This document shows positions 54,991 to 62,216 of a stretch of DNA of 64,000 bases, in pieces (the first letter of the stretch is position 1; each line of letters starts with the position of its first letter). The stretch is from Filimonas effusa (lineage in GTDB: Bacteria > Bacteroidota > Bacteroidia > Chitinophagales > Chitinophagaceae). The notes under the pieces are model-generated. The model was not told the DNA's origin, searched no databases, and saw only the letters and a list, made by a program, of their open reading frames with translations. Made by a program: the position numbers and the translations under genes. The DNA lies in NCBI RefSeq assembly GCF_004118675.1, contig NZ_SDHZ01000001.1, positions 1,116,001 to 1,180,000 of the forward strand, written 5' to 3'.

Positions 54991-55742
54991 TAGTATCCCT
55001 GACAATCATTGCTTTTAGTATTATTCATCTTTCCTGGGGCGCCAAAGGCCATCGTACCGTAGCATTCATAGCAGAGAAGCATTTATCGCCGAAGGCTAAA
55101 GCCGCAGTAACAGCTTGTTTACAAGGCGAAGCCATAGAAAACGCCGCTACCTGGCCCGATGAAAACCGAACGAACGAAAATGCCCAGTGGCATTTCATCA
55201 ACCTGCCATTGGGGTTGAACTACGAAAAGTTTGTTACCTATGTAAAAGGGCAGAACGGCACTATTTATACAGCCTACCTGGATGCCAAAGCAACCCTGGC
55301 CAATAACAATGCATCTGCAGCACAGAAGCACGACGCATTGAGATTTGTGATTCATCTTGTTGGCGACGCACACCAGCCCATGCATGTTTCCCGTAAAGAA
55401 GATAAGGGCGGCAATACAATCCAGGTGCGTTTTAACGGAGAAGGAACTAACCTCCATTCTCTTTGGGACAGCAGGCTCATTTCCTACGAAGGACTAACTG
55501 AGGCACAAATGGCCGATCATTACGATAACGCTTCCAAAAGGCAGGTCGCAAAATGGCAAAATGATGACATCATGCAATGGCTTTGGGAAAGCTACCAGCT
55601 GAGCAGTCATATTTATAAGAAAACGGCTTCCGGACAAGAGATCAGCAAAGACTACTATAAGAAAAATATCAAAATTATTCACAAGCGCATAGCTCAGGCT
55701 GGTATCAGGCTGGCAGGTGAACTGAACAAAATATTCAACTAA
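54978..55742 (+). CDS. S1/P1-type zinc-dependent nuclease, exported
   Basis: A 254-residue exported enzyme that cleaves single-stranded DNA and RNA and their 3' nucleotides. The signal ends at LS, leaving Trp20 of WGAKGHRTVAFIAEKHL as the mature N-terminus, the residue whose backbone binds zinc in this family. The other zinc ligands appear in ATWPDE, WHFINLP, IHLVGDAHQPMHVS, KGGNTIQV and TNLHSLWDS. All are intact. It probably scavenges phosphate and nucleotides from extracellular nucleic acids. Its start lies in a large inverted repeat, so its expression is probably controlled. Confidence 0.93.
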   Translation: MNRYVVSLTIIAFSIIHLSWGAKGHRTVAFIAEKHLSPKAKAAVTACLQGEAIENAATWPDENRTNENAQWHFINLPLGLNYEKFVTYVKGQNGTIYTAYLDAKATLANNNASAAQKHDALRFVIHLVGDAHQPMHVSRKEDKGGNTIQVRFNGEGTNLHSLWDSRLISYEGLTEAQMADHYDNASKRQVAKWQNDDIMQWLWESYQLSSHIYKKTASGQEISKDYYKKNIKIIHKRIAQAGIRLAGELNKIFN

Positions 55743-55756
55743 ACAACAATAACTTG

Positions 55757-55794
55757 AAAAAGTCCTTTAACCGGTAAGATTAAAGGACTTTTTT
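55757..55794 (+). terminator. Terminator of the nuclease gene
   Basis: AAAAGTCCTTTAA pairs with TTAAAGGACTTTT around a 9-base loop, followed by a T run, 14 bases after the stop. Confidence 0.88.
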
Positions 55795-55844
55795 ATGCCC
55801 GGCCTGGTGCCTTTCTACCGGAAAATTCCTGATTCCACTAAGGT

Positions 55845-56378
55845 TTAAACTTGTGCTACAGGCTCTTTACTTGCTTCGTAATTAATATGTTCTTCAGCTA
55901 TTCCTGTTAATATCAGATCGGTTTCTTTTTCTTCGGAAAGAATGTTTTCAAACACACTTGCAATTTCCGGTTCGCCGATGGTTCTCGCCAGTGTAGCAAG
56001 GCTGCCATAACAAGCTATTTCATAGTGTTCTACTTTTTGTGCCGCAATGATTAATGCAACATCTCGTTGTGCAGTTCCTTCTTCGGTTTCATCGATGACC
56101 TGCCACCCTTCATCAAACAATCCCTGCAAACCTGCACTGGGCTCCGGATTGGCAGACTGGTTAATTTTCCTGAAAACATCTTCCAGCAGCTTTCCATGAT
56201 TTTGTGTTTGTTCAATATGTGTGCTGAAACAACGTTTCAGATCGGTATTGGTAGCATGGTCACGCATGGTTGCCAATACGTTTGCCAACTGCTGTTCCGA
56301 CCAGTATATCTCCTGCAGCATCGTACGGAAGAATTCTTCCAGTCGTGAAAATGACGCGTTTTTCCCTACTGTTTCCAT
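55845..56378 (-). CDS. DUF892 (YciF-like) ferritin-fold protein
   Basis: A 177-residue four-helix protein of the ferritin-like DUF892 family. Metal-type residues are in EEFFRTMLQEIYWSEQQLANVL, HIEQTQNHGKLLEDVF, AAQKVEHYEIACYGSLATLAR and ILSEEKETDLILTGIAEEHIN. Such proteins are stress-induced and may store or detoxify metal and oxygen. It probably shares a transcript with the small membrane protein gene just upstream (30-base gap). Confidence 0.9.
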   Translation of the reverse strand: METVGKNASFSRLEEFFRTMLQEIYWSEQQLANVLATMRDHATNTDLKRCFSTHIEQTQNHGKLLEDVFRKINQSANPEPSAGLQGLFDEGWQVIDETEEGTAQRDVALIIAAQKVEHYEIACYGSLATLARTIGEPEIASVFENILSEEKETDLILTGIAEEHINYEASKEPVAQV

Positions 56379-56408
56379 AGTAGTTTTTTTTAAGTGAAAA
56401 TTGGTTAG

Positions 56409-56648
56409 TTAGTCATGCCCTTCCGTTTTCACGATCTTATTATAGATCCCAAAGAGTAAAAACGGAGCAGCCCATTGCCCTACAAATAAGCTTAGATGTT
56501 TCCTTCCCAAACATTTTAATGTTAGCGATACCCCCATCGCCGCAATTGATGCAGTGAGGAATAGCGCAGAGGGAAGTTTAGCAGTGTGTGCTTCAAGCTT
56601 TTTCGTAACCTCGCCTTCTTCCTGTTGTGTGTTTAGTAAGTCGGTCAT
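56409..56648 (-). CDS. Small membrane protein with strong ribosome-binding site
   Basis: A 79-residue protein with a polar acidic N-terminus and two hydrophobic segments, LPSALFLTASIAAMGVSLTL and LSLFVGQWAAPFLLFGIY. It has no known domain; small proteins of this kind often travel with DUF892 genes in stress loci. The start is preceded by AAAAAAGGAGGTAAAT, a full AGGAGG Shine-Dalgarno, uncommon in Bacteroidota. Probably first gene of a two-gene unit with DUF892. Confidence 0.7.
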   Translation of the reverse strand: MTDLLNTQQEEGEVTKKLEAHTAKLPSALFLTASIAAMGVSLTLKCLGRKHLSLFVGQWAAPFLLFGIYNKIVKTEGHD

Positions 56649-56922
56649 ATTTACCTCCTTTTTTGAACAGGCCCGCTAACTGATGTTATGGCCTGAATGA
56701 TTAAAAATAGATATTCTGCTTATACGCCGGAGCCTGCAACCCTGGCTGCACTTCGGCAGCGATAGCTACATAAAAACTATTCCCTGCCCGAAGTGTGCCG
56801 GGATAACATTATCTATTTGTGGATAGAATTAATTATGCCCCGTTTTATGGTCAGTGCCATCTTATAATAAAATCATTCCGGCTCATTCCCGGCGTGGCAT
56901 AGAATATGAAGCGTTTCTGGCT

Positions 56923-57699
56923 ATGCCGGAATTACCAGATCTACAAGTATTCAGCAGCAATCTTACCAGGCTGCTTTCAGGGAAAACACTGCAACGCATA
57001 ACAGTGAAGTTGAAACGCAGCGCCACACCGGCTGCTGCTTTTAAAAAGGCCCTCGAAAAGCAGGAACTGGAGCAGGTGTACCGCGAGGGTAAAGAGCTGC
57101 ACTTCTCATTCCGCAATGGAGCGGTACTGGGTATGCACCTTATGTTGCGGGGGCAGCTGCATTTGTTCGGGGAAAAAACAAACGCCAAACATGCTATCGC
57201 CACCTTATTGTTTACCGATGGCGACGCCCTTGTTTTAAGCGACTACCAGGGGCTGGCAACTGCTGCTCTTAATCCACCCCACGCGGAGGCTCCTGATGCG
57301 CTTTCAGCAGATTTTACACGGGCCTATCTCCGGCAACAACTGTCAGGCTCCCGGGCAAAGATCAAACAGTTGTTGCTCAACCAGAAAGTTGTAAGGGGAA
57401 TTGGCAACGCATATGCCGATGAAATACTGTGGAAAGCCCGTATTTCGCCATTTTCCATTGCAGGTAAAATTCCTCCTGCAGCAGTACAGAAGCTGGCCCG
57501 TGCCATTCCCAAGGTGCTGAAAACTGCTGAAAAGCAGATCCGGAAATCACACCCCGGTATTATAAGCGGAGAAGTAAGGGACTTCCTGCTGATTCACAAC
57601 CAACACCAGACGCATAGCCCCGGCGGCGCTGCAATAGAACATAAAAGCAGCGGCGGCAGAAAAACGTATTATACCCGCGAACAGGAATTGTTTCTCTAA
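56923..57699 (+). CDS. Fpg/Nei-family DNA glycosylase without zinc finger
   Basis: About 258 residues from the start 56923, chosen because catalysis needs Pro right after Met: MPELPDLQVF gives Pro2 and Glu3. Other landmarks: the Lys of YREGKELHF, the intercalating MHLMLRGQ loop, the H2TH helix LLNQKVVRGIGNAYADEILWKARISP. The C-terminus HSPGGAAIEHKSSGGRKTYYTREQ keeps the finger Arg but has none of the four cysteines, so it is a zincless finger like that of eukaryotic NEIL1. It removes oxidised bases from DNA and nicks the strand. The longer frame upstream lacks the required N-terminus. Confidence 0.9.
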   Translation: MPELPDLQVFSSNLTRLLSGKTLQRITVKLKRSATPAAAFKKALEKQELEQVYREGKELHFSFRNGAVLGMHLMLRGQLHLFGEKTNAKHAIATLLFTDGDALVLSDYQGLATAALNPPHAEAPDALSADFTRAYLRQQLSGSRAKIKQLLLNQKVVRGIGNAYADEILWKARISPFSIAGKIPPAAVQKLARAIPKVLKTAEKQIRKSHPGIISGEVRDFLLIHNQHQTHSPGGAAIEHKSSGGRKTYYTREQELFL

Positions 57700-57787
57700 A
57701 AATAACAGCTGTTGATATGTTATTTTAATATCATTTAATTGTTATATTGCAGTATAACGAGAATTCCTGTATTCCAAAAATTGCCGT

Positions 57788-58396
57788 ATGAATGTTTTGT
57801 TTTCCAACCCGGAAGATTACTGGGCTGTATTCCTCGACGGAGATAAACTGGCCCTGGATCATATCGTGAAAACCCATTACAACCTGCTTTATAATTATGG
57901 CCGTAAGTTTTCTACAGACGTCAACCTGGTAAAAGACTGTATACAGGAACTTTTCCTTTCCTTATGGAGAAACCGTGAAAATACAGGACAGCCTGCCTCC
58001 GTAAAACACTACCTGCTGAAAGCCATGCGGCGGCGTTTACAAACAGCATTAGCGAGGCTTTCAAAACAACAGGTCATCGATATCTCATTTATCCCGATAG
58101 AAGCCAGCGCCGGTACATCGCCGGAATCAGACAGGGTACAAAATGAGAACAAGACAGAATTGAATAGTAAAATAGTGAAAGCCTTCTCTTGCCTGCCGGC
58201 CCGCCAGCAGGAAATCATCTACCTCCGCTTCTGCCTCCAGGCAGATGCAGCCAATATTGCACAGATCATGGGACTCAGCCGGCAGTCGGTTTACAATCTC
58301 CTGAAACTGGCGCTCGATAGATTAAGAGAGGTGAGCGTCACCCTGTTTGAACAGGGCAGTACCCTGCGTATGCCCGGAACCATGATGGTCGTCTGA
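57788..58396 (+). CDS. ECF-subfamily RNA polymerase sigma-70 factor
   Basis: A 202-residue sigma factor with region 2 (YNYGRKFSTDVNLVKDCIQELFLSLWRNREN) and region 4 (FSCLPARQQEIIYLRFCLQADAANIAQIMGLSRQSVYNLLKLALDRLRE). It is followed by a FecR-like anti-sigma and outer-membrane genes, the standard Bacteroidota order for receptor-controlled ECF systems. A dyad GTTATA-N6-TATAAC lies at 57741-57758 in its upstream region. It should direct polymerase to the promoter of the barrel operon. Confidence 0.93.
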   Translation: MNVLFSNPEDYWAVFLDGDKLALDHIVKTHYNLLYNYGRKFSTDVNLVKDCIQELFLSLWRNRENTGQPASVKHYLLKAMRRRLQTALARLSKQQVIDISFIPIEASAGTSPESDRVQNENKTELNSKIVKAFSCLPARQQEIIYLRFCLQADAANIAQIMGLSRQSVYNLLKLALDRLREVSVTLFEQGSTLRMPGTMMVV

Positions 58397-58416
58397 TATA
58401 CCACTTGCCATACACT

Positions 58417-59505
58417 ATGCAACAAAACCCGGTTTACTCTGTTTACGATCTTATTGCCAACGGCTCCTTCAAAAAATGGATCCTGTACCAGGATGAAAAA
58501 GAAGGGCTTTACTGGCATAACTGGATTGCCGAAAATCCCGACAAACTGGAATGGGTGGCTGTGGCCAAATCGATGGTCCTGTTACTGAATAGCCATACAC
58601 ATGCTGTCGGCAGCGAAGAAGTTGATGCTGAGGCAGCCTCCATCATGCTCCGTCTCGACGAAGAAAAAGAAACCGAAGCGTTGTATGTTCCGTCCATTTG
58701 GTCAAGAGCAGGCACCTGGGTGGCAGCTGCTGTTTTATTATTGATGCTGACAGCAATGATCTACCTGCTAACACCATCTGTTGAGCCCTCAGATTACAAG
58801 AGCCTGCCTGTTTACAACAATAAGCTGGTATTTGAAAATTCGGGGGACAGCGTGTTACGTGTGGCCCTGCCGGATGGTTCCAGGGTACTCCTCGAAAAAA
58901 ACGCACGCTTGCAGTATGCCGATGACGACAGCCTGAAACAACGGGTTGCCCTTCTTTCCGGCGATGCTTTCTTTGATATCGCACATAATCCTTCACATCC
59001 CTTTGTTGTTTATACCAGCAGCATCGTAACACATGTATTGGGTACCAGTTTCTGGGTGAAAGCCAGCCCGGGTATTACTACTTCCAGTGCAATCGTAAGA
59101 ACAGGAAAAGTAGCTGTTTTCAGAAAAGAAGATTACCTGCACCGAAGTACTTCATCCGGCATCCTGCAGGGGGTAGTGCTGAGTGCCAACCAACAGGTAA
59201 GCTACGATATCGCGCATGACCGTGTATATAAGGCACTGGCAGCCGATCCGCATGCGGCATCACCCGATGCCGATACTATTCTTAACCTCGATGCACAACC
59301 GGCAGTGGCCGTATTTGAACAACTGGAGGCATTGTATGGCATCCCCATTATCGTTGACAAACAAACTTTGGCAGGTTGCGCCGTTACGGCCGTACTGGGC
59401 AACGAAAGCTTTTATGAGAAAATAACGACTATTTGTAAGATCCTCAATGCCAGCTATGAGATAATTGATGGCACAATTGTCATTAATTCGAAAGGGTGTA
59501 AATAA
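58417..59505 (+). CDS. FecR-family anti-sigma factor
   Basis: About 362 residues from ATG 58417; a TTG four codons earlier is less likely. The N-terminal cytoplasmic part would hold the sigma factor, then one membrane helix (WVAAAVLLLMLTAMIYLLT, about 102-120), the FecR domain (LPDGSRVLLEKNARLQYADD, LSGDAFFDIAHNPSHPFVVYTSSIVTHVLGTSFWVKA) and a C-terminal DUF4974 domain (VFEQLEALYGIPIIVDKQTLAGCAVTAVL). It is expected to receive a signal from an outer-membrane partner in the periplasm and release the sigma factor. Confidence 0.93.
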   Translation: MQQNPVYSVYDLIANGSFKKWILYQDEKEGLYWHNWIAENPDKLEWVAVAKSMVLLLNSHTHAVGSEEVDAEAASIMLRLDEEKETEALYVPSIWSRAGTWVAAAVLLLMLTAMIYLLTPSVEPSDYKSLPVYNNKLVFENSGDSVLRVALPDGSRVLLEKNARLQYADDDSLKQRVALLSGDAFFDIAHNPSHPFVVYTSSIVTHVLGTSFWVKASPGITTSSAIVRTGKVAVFRKEDYLHRSTSSGILQGVVLSANQQVSYDIAHDRVYKALAADPHAASPDADTILNLDAQPAVAVFEQLEALYGIPIIVDKQTLAGCAVTAVLGNESFYEKITTICKILNASYEIIDGTIVINSKGCK

Positions 59506-59665
59506 CCTTCATTTAAAAACCATTACCGGTGGCGCAGCGTGGGAAACTTATCCCAATGGCCATATGCTTCCGCTTGTAAATTGATATGAAAAATATTTTC
59601 GCCCGCGTTTATGTAATTGCATCAGTGGGTGCATCCACTATACAATAACTTTTAAACCGAAGGCC

Positions 59666-62212
59666 TTGAAGTACTTGATATGCCTGTTTATGATAATTCC
59701 CAGCCTGGCAAATGCGCAGCGGCAGGAGGCTGTAGAACCCATTATTTCGCAAGACTACCAGTATATGGTCCGGCAGGAACGAAAGCCGTTAAACAAGCTG
59801 GATTCTTTTATCGCCCGCCACCGCATACCCTTGAAATTGTTGAACCGGGTATATGGTTACCAACAGGCTTCAAAGCTTAGGATCTCCGATACTGGCACTG
59901 TTGAAGCGATCTATACCCCCATTATGCAGATCGTTTTTAAGGGTTCTTTCCGTACTTTGACAGAACTGCGTACGCACAACAGGCTCCCGGCATTACAATC
60001 CAATTTCGTGCAGGGCAGGAATGTGAACGGCGCAACTGCCTGGCGCGGCCCCGAAACCAATGAAGCTTTCAGCTACGGCCCGGCGGCTTCCTCACTGGAG
60101 TTCGATGGATCAGCTTATCCTTTTGACAACAATGGCAGGCTTACTGAAAAAGGGCAGGGGAACGGAAAACCCGCTTTCATCTATGACAATGGAATATTCC
60201 GCCCCGCCGTACATTTTACACAGGAAGCTGCCATTAATGCATATGCCTCAAAAAACTATTACAAGGATCTTTATTTTAACCTTAGCCTGAAACGAACAAC
60301 CGAAAACACGTTTATCCGCGACAATAAAAACTGGGGAACAACACTTCTGAATAATATAGGCTTTCCACTGGGACCCATTGCCATAAAAACAAGCTACACT
60401 TATTCCGGCAATAATTTCTCCAATAGTAACAGAACTGGCTTTTTAAACAGGGTTTACCAGAACAGCCTGTTAACACCTGTCTCCTTTAGCAACGAACAGG
60501 GTAACAGGCTTAGCCCAACACAGCAGCGAAGTTTTAGCAATAGCGCCGACAATGCATTGTTCCTGCTCAACAATGACAATGCCGCACGATGGCGCCAGCA
60601 CGCAGGAAGTGTATCATTAGCTTATACCCAAGGAAATCTGGAGCTTAAAAACATGCTGTCTATCCTTTCTACACGCCAGCAAGACAAGGAAGTATTTCAA
60701 CCCGGGGCATCAGCATGGCCCAATGGCATGTCGAGCGATAGGAATGCTACCTCATTGAATTATACATCCAGGTCGGAACTGCTTTTAAAATGGCTCGATC
60801 TTTATAAATTCAATAGTTCCGTTAGTGCAAGGCACCTTTTTACGCACGAACAAACCAGGATCAATTACCAGCCCGACGATCTGTCTTATAGATATACCCG
60901 CGATGCCAACGATATATTATTATCAGCATCGGCCTTCTATAATCCTGGCGCGCTCGACCTGGGTTTAAGCTTCGGCAATGGCTTCTATACTTCAAATACT
61001 GCCGCCGTCAATGCGGCATTCCTTCCTTTTTTTAATTTGAAATTTGGAGCCAGGAGAATAATGACAGATCTGGATATGACGCTGACAGGCGGTTTCCGGC
61101 GCTTTAATAGTGAACCGGCGCTGAATCAGTCGATGTCGGCCGCTAACCTGTTACTGTTACAAAGCAGCCAGGTGGCAGGATACCGGCCGGTTAAAGAAGC
61201 GCTCCGTTACGATGGCCTGGCACCAATAGAACACGGAGAATGGACGTCCAATATCGAGTTCACTTACAATTACAGGTATAACCTGCTGGCAAACTTTTAT
61301 GTTAGGAATACGAGGGGAGATGTGTACCCCTTCCACAGTGGTAATAACCTGCTGCTGGATAACATAGCCGGTATCCGGAAAAAGGGAATGGAACTTACAT
61401 TAACGATACGGGAAGCTGCCGAACAACACCAGGATATTAAACATTCACATATTATCAGTTTCGTTACCTACAGGAATAAAGTAAGCTATGTAAAAGACAG
61501 TTACAATGGGTTGCCTGTAGCCGGGTTCAGCAATATATACGCAGCGCTCCTAACAGGACAGCCGCTGGGAGCCATTGTTGGTAATGACTATATACGGGAT
61601 GACGATGGCAGGCTCATCATTGGTAACGACGGCTTCCCGGTTGTACAAAACGCGACCAAAGTAATAGGTGACCCCAACCCCGATTTTATACTGAAGTCGA
61701 TGCACGATTTCCGCTGGAATGCACTGCAATTATCGCTGGCGCTGGAATGGAAGAAAGGTGGCGTTGCCTGGAATGGTACGCAGGCTGCACTGGACTACTA
61801 CGGCCGGTCTGCGGTTAGTGCCAGGGACAGAGGTATTACCGGTTATGTTTTCGATGGGGTGAACCCGGCAGGGAATAAAAATGATCTTCCTGTCAGCTTT
61901 TATGACCCCAATGCACCGTTGGAAAACAACCGCTGGGTACGCTATGGTGAGGCCGGCGTTGCAACAGACTATATACAAAGAACAGACTATCTGAGAATAA
62001 GGGATATCAGGCTCAGTTACACTGTAAAACTAAACAGGTTCAACGACCGGATGACCTTCTCGGTGTATCTGAATAACCTTGTTGTATGGACGCCTTATAA
62101 AGGAGCCGATCCTGCACAATTCCTGTACGACCAGCCCGGTGTATCCGGCATCGATTTCTTTAACCTGCCATCAGCCAAAACATGGGGCTGTAATATCCTA
62201 TTCCAATTCTGA
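59666..62212 (+). CDS. SusC-like TonB-dependent receptor barrel lacking the plug
   Basis: An 848-residue exported outer-membrane barrel. A signal peptide, MKYLICLFMIIPSLANAQ, requires the TTG start at 59666, since the next ATG would cut it. SusC proteins normally continue with a regulatory domain, a TonB box and a 130-150-residue plug. Here only about 85 residues intervene before RLPALQSNFVQGR (107-118), WRGPETNEAFSYGP and the barrel strands, and LRG, VIVTTKKG and VVVIGYGT motifs are absent. The barrel itself is full length and ends in NILFQF. A free barrel would be an open hole, so a separate plug partner is expected; the next gene is the candidate. Confidence 0.82.
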   Translation: MKYLICLFMIIPSLANAQRQEAVEPIISQDYQYMVRQERKPLNKLDSFIARHRIPLKLLNRVYGYQQASKLRISDTGTVEAIYTPIMQIVFKGSFRTLTELRTHNRLPALQSNFVQGRNVNGATAWRGPETNEAFSYGPAASSLEFDGSAYPFDNNGRLTEKGQGNGKPAFIYDNGIFRPAVHFTQEAAINAYASKNYYKDLYFNLSLKRTTENTFIRDNKNWGTTLLNNIGFPLGPIAIKTSYTYSGNNFSNSNRTGFLNRVYQNSLLTPVSFSNEQGNRLSPTQQRSFSNSADNALFLLNNDNAARWRQHAGSVSLAYTQGNLELKNMLSILSTRQQDKEVFQPGASAWPNGMSSDRNATSLNYTSRSELLLKWLDLYKFNSSVSARHLFTHEQTRINYQPDDLSYRYTRDANDILLSASAFYNPGALDLGLSFGNGFYTSNTAAVNAAFLPFFNLKFGARRIMTDLDMTLTGGFRRFNSEPALNQSMSAANLLLLQSSQVAGYRPVKEALRYDGLAPIEHGEWTSNIEFTYNYRYNLLANFYVRNTRGDVYPFHSGNNLLLDNIAGIRKKGMELTLTIREAAEQHQDIKHSHIISFVTYRNKVSYVKDSYNGLPVAGFSNIYAALLTGQPLGAIVGNDYIRDDDGRLIIGNDGFPVVQNATKVIGDPNPDFILKSMHDFRWNALQLSLALEWKKGGVAWNGTQAALDYYGRSAVSARDRGITGYVFDGVNPAGNKNDLPVSFYDPNAPLENNRWVRYGEAGVATDYIQRTDYLRIRDIRLSYTVKLNRFNDRMTFSVYLNNLVVWTPYKGADPAQFLYDQPGVSGIDFFNLPSAKTWGCNILFQF

Positions 62213-62216
62213 GTAT

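Noticed and set aside
54791-55018. 75-codon frame before the nuclease gene
   Set aside because: It overlaps the nuclease start and the inverted repeat, begins without a credible site and has no recognisable composition.
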